In this document: piece by piece, positions 45,252-52,508 of the stretch
How positions within the stretch are numbered: the stretch's first letter is position 1
How the letters are laid out: the number at the start of each line of letters is the position of its first letter
Assembly: GCF_012939955.1 (NCBI RefSeq)
Contig: NZ_SPMY01000019.1
Span: 65,782 to 129,781, forward strand
Reading direction: 5' to 3'
Origin: Candidatus Accumulibacter phosphatis
GTDB lineage: Bacteria > Pseudomonadota > Gammaproteobacteria > Burkholderiales > Rhodocyclaceae
Length of the DNA stretch: 64,000 nucleotides
The notes under the pieces: generated by a model
Databases searched by the model: none
The model's input: only the letters and a program-made list of their open reading frames with translations
Told to the model about the DNA's origin: nothing
Made by a program: the position numbers and the translations under genes

Positions 45252-45741
45252 ACCCGCCGCCATCGTCGGCCAGGTGATCCTCTACGGCGCTTTTGCCGCT
45301 TTCATCGGCTATTTCGCCACCTCGCCGACCTACCACCAGATTCCCGAAGACGTCGCGCTGATCAAGCTCTCGATCAGCCACCTCGGCGACCGCGAGTGTC
45401 GCAAGCGGACACCCGAAGAGCTGGCCAAGATGCCACCGAACATGCGCGCACCGATGGACTGCCCGCGCGAGCGCTCCGACATCAATCTCGAAGTAGACCT
45501 CGACGGCGAGCCGGTTTTTCGTACCGTGCTGCACCCCACCGGCCTCTACAAGGACGGCGTGTCGACCGTCTACAAGCGCTTCGAAGTCAAGGCAGGCACG
45601 CACCAGCTGGCAGTCCGGATGAACGACAACCTGGTCGTCCCCGGCTTCAACTTCGTCCAGGATGAAGAGATCACCCTTGCCCCACGGCAGGTAATGGTCG
45701 TCGACTTCAACCCGGATCAAGGTGGCTTGTACTTCAAGTGA
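45244..45741 (+). CDS. Membrane-anchored periplasmic protein of unknown function
   Basis: 165 residues. It has one N-terminal membrane helix (AAIVGQVILYGAFAAFIGYFA) and a soluble domain that is probably periplasmic, with two cysteines (DRECRKRT and MDCPRERSD) and a beta-rich C-terminal half (VDLDGEPVFRTVLHPTGL, AGTHQLAVRMNDN). The ATG at 45244 overlaps the stop of the preceding cytochrome b fusion gene, so the two are coupled. The next gene is the second cytochrome b fusion. It is probably a subunit or assembly factor of a complex formed by the two cytochromes. I do not recognise the family. Confidence 0.8.
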   Translation: MLKPAAIVGQVILYGAFAAFIGYFATSPTYHQIPEDVALIKLSISHLGDRECRKRTPEELAKMPPNMRAPMDCPRERSDINLEVDLDGEPVFRTVLHPTGLYKDGVSTVYKRFEVKAGTHQLAVRMNDNLVVPGFNFVQDEEITLAPRQVMVVDFNPDQGGLYFK

Positions 45742-45847
45742 TCACCGCCACTGCGCATAACTCCAGACGCTGCCGCCGACACAGGTCCCGGCCAACAGGT
45801 ACGCACGCGAGTTCCACATCAAACAATTTCCCGAGCTGACATCAAAA

Positions 45848-47767
45848 ATGGTCAAAATCATTCAACAAGTCATCCGCTGGCTGTTCATGCGCATCGAGAA
45901 TGTGTTCAACGTCGCCTTCGGCGACAAGATGAACCCCTTCTACCACCTCGGCACGATCAGCTTCTGGCAATTCTGGTTGCTGCTCATCTCCGGCCTCTAC
46001 CTCTACATCTTCGCCGACACCGGCGTCCATGACGCCTTCGAGTCGGTGGAGAGCATCACCCATGACCAGTGGTGGCTGGGCGGCATCCTGCGCAGCGTGC
46101 ACCGCTACGCCACCGACGGCATGATCCTGACCATGCTGCTACACATGCTGCGGCACTTCGCCTACGATCGCTATCGCGGCTTCCGCTCGTTTTCCTGGCT
46201 CACCGGCGTCGTCCTGCTGTGGCTGATCTACATCGCCGGCGTCAATGGCTTCATGCTCGTCTGGGACAAGCTCGCGCAGTTCGTGGTCATCGCCACTGCC
46301 GAGTGGTTCGACATCCTGCCCATGTTCAACGGCACCCTGATCCGCAATTTCCTGTTCCTTGAAAACGTCAATAGCCGCCTGTTCACCCTGCTCGCTTTCC
46401 TGCACATCGGCATCCCGCTGATCATCGGCATCGTGATGTGGGTGCACGTGCAGCGCATCCCGCGCGCGCACATCAATCCGCCGCGCCCGATCGCCATCGC
46501 CGTGACCCTGATGTTCCTGGCGCTGTCGCTGGTCAAGCCGATCCTCAGCCAGGGTGGCGAAGCCGATATGGCGGTAGTCCCGACCGGCATTGCCTTCGAC
46601 TGGTTCGAGTTGCCGGTGCTGGCGCTGGTCTACGTCACCAACCCCCTGCACCTCTGGTTCTGGGTCATCGGCCTCACCGTCCTGCTGATCCTCGTGCCCT
46701 GGCTGCCGCCAAAACGACTCGGCTCGGCCAAGGCATTGACCTCGATCACCTTCCAGCCCGATCACAGATCGGTCAGCGCCCGCTTTGGCGAAACCCTGCT
46801 CGACGCCGGCCTGCGCCAGGACATCAACCTGCCCTACGAATGCCGTAACGGCGGCTGTGGGGTCTGCAAATGCACCGTCCTGCAAGGCAAGGTCGACCCC
46901 GGCCTCTACCAGCCGAGCGCGCTGTCCGACGCCGAACTGGCGCAGGGCAAAGTGCTCTCCTGCTGCGCCACTGCACTCGAAGACGTGATCATCGAGTACC
47001 AGGCCAGCGCCGTCGCCAGCGGCATCCAGGAATACACCGCCCGCGTCGTCAAGCTGGAGAAGCTCACCCATGACGTCATGCGCGTCCTGCTCAAGTTGCC
47101 GCAAGGCCAGCAGATCAAGTTCAAGGCCGGCCAGTACGTAAACATCATCCTCGACGACGGCCAGCGACGCGCCTTCTCCTTCGCCAACCCGCCGCACGAA
47201 CCCGAGTTCGTCGAACTGCAAATCCGTCTGATGCCCGGCGGCAAATTCACGACGCACGTTTTCGAAGCCATGCAGGAAGGTGACGAGATCCGCTTCGAAG
47301 GCCCGATCGGCGACTTCAGCCTGCGCGAATCCGAGCGCCCGATCGTCTTCGTCGCCGGCGCCACCGGCTTCGCCCCGGTCAAGAGCATGGTCGAAGACGC
47401 TTTCAAGCGCGGTCTCAAGCGCCAAATCCATCTCTACTGGGGCGTCAAGACTCTGAAAGATCTCTACCTGCCCGAACTGCCGACGCGCTGGGCGCAGGAA
47501 CACGACAACTTCCACTTCATCCCCGTGCTCTCCGAGCCCGAGTCCGAAGCCACCTGGAGCGGCCGCACCGGCCTGGTCCACGAAGCCATCCTCGAAGACT
47601 TCCCCGAACTCAAGGAACACGAAATCTACGCCTGCGGCTCGGTGCGCATGGTCGAAGCCATCTTCCCCTTCCTCAAGCAGCACGGTGCGGAAGACGGCGC
47701 GTGCTTCTCCGATGCCTTCAGCGTCTCGGCCAGGTCGATGGCTTTCCAGCCCAGGCAGGGGTCGTAG
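45848..47767 (+). CDS. Cytochrome b / 2Fe-2S ferredoxin / FAD-NAD(P) reductase fusion protein
   Basis: 639 residues. Residues 1-290 are a cytochrome b/b6 domain with two H-x13-H pairs (VHRYATDGMILTMLLH; LHIGIPLIIGIVMWVH), paralogous to the gene at 43680. Residues about 295-385 are a plant-type ferredoxin (CRNGGCGVCKC and a fourth Cys in LSCCA). Residues about 395-625 are a ferredoxin-NAD(P) reductase domain with FAD motif RRAFSFANPP, NAD motif VAGATGFAPVKSM and YACGSVRM. It matches the fusion reported from Candidatus Accumulibacter, proposed to let quinol electrons reach NAD(P)+ when terminal acceptors are lacking. Direction of flow is unproven. Confidence 0.9.
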   Translation: MVKIIQQVIRWLFMRIENVFNVAFGDKMNPFYHLGTISFWQFWLLLISGLYLYIFADTGVHDAFESVESITHDQWWLGGILRSVHRYATDGMILTMLLHMLRHFAYDRYRGFRSFSWLTGVVLLWLIYIAGVNGFMLVWDKLAQFVVIATAEWFDILPMFNGTLIRNFLFLENVNSRLFTLLAFLHIGIPLIIGIVMWVHVQRIPRAHINPPRPIAIAVTLMFLALSLVKPILSQGGEADMAVVPTGIAFDWFELPVLALVYVTNPLHLWFWVIGLTVLLILVPWLPPKRLGSAKALTSITFQPDHRSVSARFGETLLDAGLRQDINLPYECRNGGCGVCKCTVLQGKVDPGLYQPSALSDAELAQGKVLSCCATALEDVIIEYQASAVASGIQEYTARVVKLEKLTHDVMRVLLKLPQGQQIKFKAGQYVNIILDDGQRRAFSFANPPHEPEFVELQIRLMPGGKFTTHVFEAMQEGDEIRFEGPIGDFSLRESERPIVFVAGATGFAPVKSMVEDAFKRGLKRQIHLYWGVKTLKDLYLPELPTRWAQEHDNFHFIPVLSEPESEATWSGRTGLVHEAILEDFPELKEHEIYACGSVRMVEAIFPFLKQHGAEDGACFSDAFSVSARSMAFQPRQGS

Positions 47768-47792
47768 CCTGGGCCTGGAGTAAGACGCTTCC

Positions 47793-47834
47793 AAGCCCCT
47801 CGCCCCTCGTCGGAGAGGGCTTGGGGAGAGGGGC
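47793..47834 (+). repeat. GC-rich REP-like repeat, copy 1
   Basis: The segment AGCCCCTCGCCCCTCGT...GAGAGGG.TTGGGGAGAGGGG matches copy 2 at 51788 with only two or three differences, in the same orientation about 4 kb apart. It lies 26 bases after the stop of the cytochrome b/reductase fusion. Confidence 0.8.
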
Positions 47835-47892
47835 AGCAGCCAGTCGACCACCCCCCCGCCACCCAGGATCACCACCACGCCAGGAGAAGCCC

Positions 47893-48241
47893 ATGATCAC
47901 CGTCATCGTCGAATTCAAGCTCCCCCCACACTCTGTCCAGAGAACAGGCCCAGGCCACTTTCCGGAGCACGGCGCCAAAATACCAGGGCATGCCCGGCCT
48001 GATTCGCAAGTACTACTTTCTTTCCGAAGACGGCAAGCGCGCCGGCGGCATCTATCTCTGGAACATGCGTGCCGACGCCGATCGGGTCTACACGCAAGAA
48101 TGGAAAGCCTTCGTCCGCGGCAAATACGGCAGCGAGCCGTCGCTGACCTTCCTCGAATGCCCGCTGGTCGTCGACAACCTCACGCAGGAAATCATTGCCG
48201 ACCAGGCAGTTCAAAGCGAGATATCGCCCGCCACTCGGTAA
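47893..48241 (+). pseudogene. YdhR-family monooxygenase-like protein gene with a C-run frameshift
   Basis: Starts MITVIVEFKLP at the ATG 47893. A C6 run at 47922-47927 breaks the frame; with one C fewer it continues as TLSREQAQATFRSTAPKYQG, MPGLIRKYYFLSEDGKRAGG and IYLWNMRADADRVYTQEWKAF, ending at 48239-48241. The joined protein (about 115 residues) is a ferredoxin-like fold of the YdhR putative monooxygenase family. The well-preserved downstream half suggests a sequencing error or a very recent mutation. It is the first gene after repeat copy 1. Confidence 0.75.
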
Positions 48242-48269
48242 CGCCCACGACTACAGAAAGGAAGCAAAA

Positions 48270-48746
48270 ATGCCCGACAAAGCTTTTCAGGATTTTTATC
48301 CGGAGGATTTCAGTCATTGCTACGGATGCGGCAAAAGCAATGAACACGGCCATCATTTGAAAAGCCATTGGGATGGCGAGACGACCGTTGCCCGCTTTAC
48401 GCCGCAGCCCTATTACACCGGCGGCGTCCCCGGCAATGTCTACGGCGGGCTGATTGCCTCCCTGCTTGATTGCCACGGAGCCGCATCGGCGGCGGCCGCC
48501 GCGTGCAAGGCAGAAGGTCGCGAAATGGGCAGCGCGCCGCCGATGCGCTTTGTCACCGCCTCGCTCAAGGTCGACTATCTCCGCCCGACGCCGATAGACG
48601 CCGAACTGGAAGTCCGCGGCGAAATCGTCGAAGTCAAAGCGCGCAAAGTCACCGTCAATCTGTCCTTGACTGCCCATGGCGAGGTTTGCGCGCGCGGGCA
48701 CATGGTCGCCGTGCGACTGCCTGATGCTGCGGCGAAAAAGCCTTAA
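48270..48746 (+). CDS. PaaI-like hotdog-fold thioesterase
   Basis: 158 residues forming one hotdog domain: the catalytic-helix segment GGVPGNVYGGLIASLLDCHGAASAAAAA and the strand region MRFVTASLKVDYLRPTPIDAELEVRGEIVEV are typical of PaaI/YigI-type acyl-CoA thioesterases. An N-terminal CYGCGKSNEHG motif is usual in the subgroup. The ATG at 48270 has GGAAG upstream. It follows the YdhR-like gene by 28 bases and probably shares its transcript. The acyl-CoA substrate is unknown. Confidence 0.87.
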   Translation: MPDKAFQDFYPEDFSHCYGCGKSNEHGHHLKSHWDGETTVARFTPQPYYTGGVPGNVYGGLIASLLDCHGAASAAAAACKAEGREMGSAPPMRFVTASLKVDYLRPTPIDAELEVRGEIVEVKARKVTVNLSLTAHGEVCARGHMVAVRLPDAAAKKP

Positions 48747-48946
48747 GCGGGCCGCGGCGGACGCGTGGCCGAAACCGTGGCCGGCTCCGCCCGCGACTCG
48801 GCCGAGGATCAGAAGCTCGGCCGCAAGGCGAAGCCTGAACCGTGCAGGCTGCCAGCGAAAAAGGGCGCCGCGGGGGAAGTCTCCCCCGCAACCCCTCCAG
48901 AGTCGGAGCACGAGAGGCCCGGAGTCCAGCTGAGCAGAGGTCAGGG

Positions 48947-50803
48947 CTACTCATCAGGGGAAGAACGCAACACCACCCGGAAACCGACGAAGGGGTCGCT
49001 ATCGGGATGTGCCACGCTGCGATAGGCGCAGCGCGCATCGCTGCGGTCGAAACCCCACGCGCCGCCGCGAACGACCCTGTCACCCTTGGCGGCTGCTTCG
49101 AGATCCTCGCGGCCATCGTCGGCCGGCAACCAGAAGCGCTCCTGGTCAAATCGCGGGTCACCCAGGGCCGAAAGCACATCTCCCGCACGCGCGCGAACAA
49201 CCGGCCTGGCACCGAGCAGCGTCGACTCGTCGCCCAACAGTTCAACGATCCTCCGCGCGCAACCGCCGCGGGTCGCTTCGCCGCATTCGCGCCATTCCAG
49301 CGCCGCCGTGCCCGCCAGTTCGGCTGCCGAGAACTGCGCGTTCGGCTCGCCGCCGAACCTGGCCAGCGCTCCGAGAAAATCGCGCGCCGACTTGGCGGCA
49401 TTGCTCGCCCGGTAGCCAGCCAGCAATAGAATTGGCTCGCGCCACCACGGATCGTCGAGGCGGTCGCCGAGCACGGCAAGGATCGCGTCACGGCCCTCGT
49501 CGCCGGTGACTTCGCGCAGGTAGCGCGCCACCAGGAATTCCTGAAAGGCCAGATGAATGAAGCGATAGGCGCCCTGTCGCTCCTCCAGCACGCTGCCGCG
49601 CTGACGGGCGTGGCTGAGGAAGCGGTCAATGTGCGGCCGAAATTCGGCCTCCTCACGCAAGACCTTCTGCAAGGCCCGCTCACCGATCTCGCGCCCCTGG
49701 TCACGCCCCTGCTGGTGCATGTGAAAAGCGAGATGCTGCGCCATGTCGCGAAACACCTTCCAGTCGCTGGCCAACTCGCGGATGTCGGCCTGCTCGCGTC
49801 CGTAGTCGACTTGCAGCAAGGCGCTGATCGCCTTGTCGAAGAGCTCGGCGCGCCCGTCAGGAAGCGTGCGGTTGTTCACCTGCACGATCAGCAACAGGCG
49901 CACCATCAGCGGACTATCGACCAGCACCTGCGCATCGTCGCCGAGGCGCGCACGGCGGTCGTCCTCGAGCCGCCGAATGCCACCCAGGAGTTCCTGCACC
50001 CGCTCGCTGCGCAAATCGGCGTCCTGCGGGTGAATACAGGCGTACGCCTGGCGCACCATCGGTACGACGTGTTGCTCGAAATCGAGCGGCTGCACGGCAA
50101 TCTCACGGAACCTCACGCCCAGCGCAGTACCGCCGCTGCGGTAGGCGATGGTGCGACAGGTGACAACGACGCGCATGCGCTCCTGGCCACTGACCAATTC
50201 CTCGACCGACGCACGCACTTCGGCGCGCTCTTCTTCATTGGCGACCTCATCGAGCCCGTCGAGCAACAGGATCACCGGCCGCCCGTCCCTGAGGAGTTGT
50301 ACGAAGAAATCGTCGGGCAGATCGACGTCGGCCTGCTTCCTGATCAGGTGATAGGAGATGAAGTGTGTCAGCGCCCTCTCGCGTGCCGGTGCGTTGGCCG
50401 GCAGCTCGCGGCGGAAGCGGGCGAACGACGCGAGCGGCACAAAGATCGGCAAGGGCAGTTCGCTGGTAGCGACCACCGCCAAACCGAGGCGCGACTGCGC
50501 CGGCTCTGCCTGCCCGGTGAGCAGCGAAGACGCCAGCGCCCACGCCATGTGCAGCAGTACCGTCGTCTTGCCCGATCCTGGCCCGCCGATGATCACCAGG
50601 CGATTACCGAGACCGAGCACCTGGTTGAGGTCAATATCGCTGTCGCGCTCGCGCTCATCGGGTTCTGTTTTCTCGCCAGCGTCACCGCGACTGCGGGGGC
50701 GAGGGAGAGACTGCGCTGCCATCTTGTCCTGCGCGTCACCGGGCCGCGGGATCGGTCGGGCACGCAGCGGCACATAGGCCGCCTCCAGCGGCAGGGACAC
50801 CAC
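48947..50803 (-). CDS. NACHT-domain NTPase with truncated FGE-sulfatase tail (NLR-like)
   Basis: From the GTG at 50803 it has 618 residues. The NACHT domain carries Walker A GGPGSGKTT (residues 73-81) and Walker B with acidic pair LLLDGLDE (about 179-186), then a sensor region VVTCRTIAYRSG and the helical segment ending FIHLAFQEFLVARYLRE. The last 43 residues (RVVRGGAWGFDRSDARCAYR...GFRVVLRS) are only the end of a formylglycine-generating-enzyme-like domain; its core is missing. Coding sequence clearly extends upstream in frame to the TAG at 50948, including the conserved LRGIERAGGALVVSLPLEAAYVPL region. Relatives act in antiphage defence. It may be part of one gene with the TIR-like frame. 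Confidence 0.8.
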   Translation of the reverse strand: MVSLPLEAAYVPLRARPIPRPGDAQDKMAAQSLPRPRSRGDAGEKTEPDERERDSDIDLNQVLGLGNRLVIIGGPGSGKTTVLLHMAWALASSLLTGQAEPAQSRLGLAVVATSELPLPIFVPLASFARFRRELPANAPARERALTHFISYHLIRKQADVDLPDDFFVQLLRDGRPVILLLDGLDEVANEEERAEVRASVEELVSGQERMRVVVTCRTIAYRSGGTALGVRFREIAVQPLDFEQHVVPMVRQAYACIHPQDADLRSERVQELLGGIRRLEDDRRARLGDDAQVLVDSPLMVRLLLIVQVNNRTLPDGRAELFDKAISALLQVDYGREQADIRELASDWKVFRDMAQHLAFHMHQQGRDQGREIGERALQKVLREEAEFRPHIDRFLSHARQRGSVLEERQGAYRFIHLAFQEFLVARYLREVTGDEGRDAILAVLGDRLDDPWWREPILLLAGYRASNAAKSARDFLGALARFGGEPNAQFSAAELAGTAALEWRECGEATRGGCARRIVELLGDESTLLGARPVVRARAGDVLSALGDPRFDQERFWLPADDGREDLEAAAKGDRVVRGGAWGFDRSDARCAYRSVAHPDSDPFVGFRVVLRSSPDE

Positions 50804-50947
50804 CAGCGCGCCCCCCGCACGTTCGATGCCGCGCAGCTCGATGGACTCGGTATGGCTGCGCAGCCAGCGCAGATAGCCGTCGACCGGGTAGGCCCTGCCG
50901 GCCGTCGGGCCAGCGTCGACCTTGGGTGACTTTTGCGACTGCTCAGG

Positions 50948-51454
50948 CTAGTGCGACGCGACTCGGATCGAGCCGCTTGCAAGCAGCTTATCCAATTGTT
51001 GATTGAACTCATGCTTCAGCTGGTCGGTGTTCGTGTAACGCGTTGGGAAGTGCTCCACGACCTTCAGCTTGTCCTCGAACGCCCACAGGCTTGCCATATC
51101 AGCCCGGTTGACACTGGCAGAGCTGATCTGCACGTCCTTGAAATAGGTGAAGATCAAGGGCCTGCCGGTGGCCTTGAATTGCGCGTGGGCGGTCTCGAAT
51201 TCTTCGTCGGTGTAGCGACCAGCCTTGCTCCCGACCAACGTTACAAAAAGGTCGCATTCGCGAATCGCCTGGTTGTACTCGTCCTGCAACCGGGTCTTCG
51301 ACATGGCATTGAGGAAGTCTTCCCAGAGCACCACCTCGATGACGACACCCCGCGGACGTAAAGCCTTGTTCTTGCGGCTGATGCAGAGCTCAAACTCCTT
51401 CCGCTCCTCGCAGAATTCGGAGGACGAGGCAAGGAAGAGCTTCGTGGTGATCAT
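50948..51454 (-). CDS. TIR/SEFIR-like effector domain protein, in frame with the downstream NACHT gene
   Basis: 168 residues from the ATG at 51454 (MITTKLFLASSSEFCEERKEF) to a TAG at 50948-50950. The fold pattern is that of TIR/SEFIR-like domains: a FLASSSEF first strand, VVIEVVLWEDFLNAMSKTRLQDEYNQAIRECDLFVTLV, and GRYTDEEFETAHAQFKATGRPLIFTYFKD with a candidate catalytic Glu. After the TAG the same frame continues without interruption through a linker into the NACHT protein. So this is either the N-terminal effector module of a single TIR-NACHT protein cut by a nonsense codon, or a separate first gene. The domain type is inferred from motifs. Confidence 0.72.
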   Translation of the reverse strand: MITTKLFLASSSEFCEERKEFELCISRKNKALRPRGVVIEVVLWEDFLNAMSKTRLQDEYNQAIRECDLFVTLVGSKAGRYTDEEFETAHAQFKATGRPLIFTYFKDVQISSASVNRADMASLWAFEDKLKVVEHFPTRYTNTDQLKHEFNQQLDKLLASGSIRVASH

Positions 51455-51787
51455 CGTGACGGTTTCCAGAAGGCGTGTCGCCGAACAGTATAACCAAGCG
51501 TCCGCGAGAAACAGCGGCAACGCCGCCCGCCCACCCGGCGCTGCCGCTTTTGCCGTCTGGAAAGCACTCCCTTACCAAGCACGCTAAATCGCTGCGCCGT
51601 AAATCAAGGACAACGGCCATGGATCGCCACACACCCGCAAGCACGGCCAAACTGATTACCAGGATAATCGCCACAAGCTGCACGCCGGCACCCCGGACGC
51701 ACGACACGGTGAGCACAGCCACGCGGCCCCGCCAACACGCGAGCAGCATGTTCGCCACAGCAAACCGACCACGCCGAAAGCAGCACT
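51455..51787. other. 333-base region with no supported gene
   Basis: Between the TIR-like gene and repeat copy 2. Open frames on both strands exist; one on the minus strand has a hydrophobic stretch but no family features or ribosome site. No promoter motif stands out. Confidence 0.35.
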
Positions 51788-51830
51788 AGCCCCTCGCCCC
51801 TCGTGGGAGAGGGGTTGGGGAGAGGGGGAG
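51788..51830 (+). repeat. GC-rich REP-like repeat, copy 2
   Basis: AGCCCCTCGCCCCTCGTGGG...GGGGTTGGGGAGAGGGGG, nearly identical to copy 1 at 47793 and inverted relative to copy 3 at 52169. It ends 7 bases before the DUF559 start codon. Confidence 0.82.
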
Positions 51831-51837
51831 AAAACCA

Positions 51838-52275
51838 ATGCCCAAGCACGACTTCGTCAAATCCCTGCGCCAGAACATGACCGACGCCGAGAATCTCCTC
51901 TGGCGCCACCTGCGAGCGCATCGCCTGGGCGGCGTGAAATTCAGGCGCCAGCAGGCGATTGGCCCGTACGTCGTCGATTTCGTGCATTTCGGTGCTCGTG
52001 TCGTCGTTGAAGCGGACGGTGGACAGCACAATGAATCGCTGCCCGACGAGACACGCGATGCCTGGTTGACGGCTCAGGGATTCCGAATAATGCGCTTCTG
52101 GAACAACGACATACTGACTGACACCGCGGCGGTTCTGGAGGCGGTGATGGCGGAAGTTGAACGTGCTTCCCCCTCTCCCCCAGCCCCTCCCCCGCAAGGG
52201 GGAGGGGAGCAGGCAGGTAAATGGCCGCACTGCCGACAACGGCGGGCGCGATGGCCTGGCCGCGCCTTGCTTTGA
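51838..52275 (+). CDS. DUF559 (Vsr-like) endonuclease domain protein
   Basis: 145 residues. The PD-(D/E)XK-like DUF559 domain spans residues 5-110: LRQNMTDAENLLWRHLRAHRLGGVKFRRQQAIGPYVVDFVHFGARVVVEADGGQH, with catalytic residues in VVDF and VEADGGQH, then FRIMRFWNNDIL. The remaining 35 residues are encoded by repeat copy 3 (Pro/Gly-rich SPPAPPPQGGGEQ) and do not look like protein domain. The ATG at 51838 follows repeat copy 2 directly. The gene is thus enclosed between inverted repeat copies. Biological role of these proteins is unknown. Confidence 0.88.
   Translation: MPKHDFVKSLRQNMTDAENLLWRHLRAHRLGGVKFRRQQAIGPYVVDFVHFGARVVVEADGGQHNESLPDETRDAWLTAQGFRIMRFWNNDILTDTAAVLEAVMAEVERASPSPPAPPPQGGGEQAGKWPHCRQRRARWPGRALL
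52169..52210 (-). repeat. GC-rich REP-like repeat, copy 3 (inverted)
   Basis: CCCCCTCTCCCCCAGCCCC...CAAGGGGGAGGGGAGC is the reverse-complement relative of copies 1 and 2. It forms the 3' coding end of the DUF559 gene. It can also fold on itself through CCCCTCCCCC/GGGGGAGGGG. Confidence 0.78.
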
Positions 52276-52288
52276 CTATCTGCCCGAC

Positions 52289-52426
52289 GCTGCCGGGGAC
52301 CCGTTCGCGAGTGCTGTAGTCGAGGCTGGCCAGCCATTCGTCGGGAACGAAGCCGATGATCAGGTCGCGCACCAGCTCCGGAGTGGAGAAGAGAAACTTG
52401 TAGCCGCTGTCGTGATCCTTGCGCAT
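52289..52426 (-). pseudogene. Rpn-family recombination-promoting nuclease / putative transposase remnant
   Basis: From the ATG at 52426 the frame reads MRKDHDSGYKFLFSTPELVR, then DLIIGFVPDEWLASLDYSTRERV, which is the N-terminus of Rpn (PDDEXK nuclease, YhgA-like) proteins normally near 300 residues. After about 46 residues the homology stops and the frame runs into repeat copy 3. Only this 5' fragment remains. It marks the border of the accessory island next to cysB. Confidence 0.72.
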
Positions 52427-52508
52427 CGGCGGATGGCAGCAAGCCAGGACCGGTCGGAAACATCGACCAGAAGTGCCACGGCGAATCGTCGCCCTGAGCG
52501 GCTGATGC

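Noticed and set aside
46139-47878. 579-residue minus-strand frame opposite the cytochrome b/reductase fusion
   Set aside because: It is an antisense shadow of a gene with strong motifs; the product is Asp/Gly/Glu-rich without domain features.
51455-51758. Possible small membrane protein upstream of the TIR-like gene, minus strand
   Set aside because: Only one hydrophobic stretch, no ribosome site, and it overlaps the TIR-like start in another frame.
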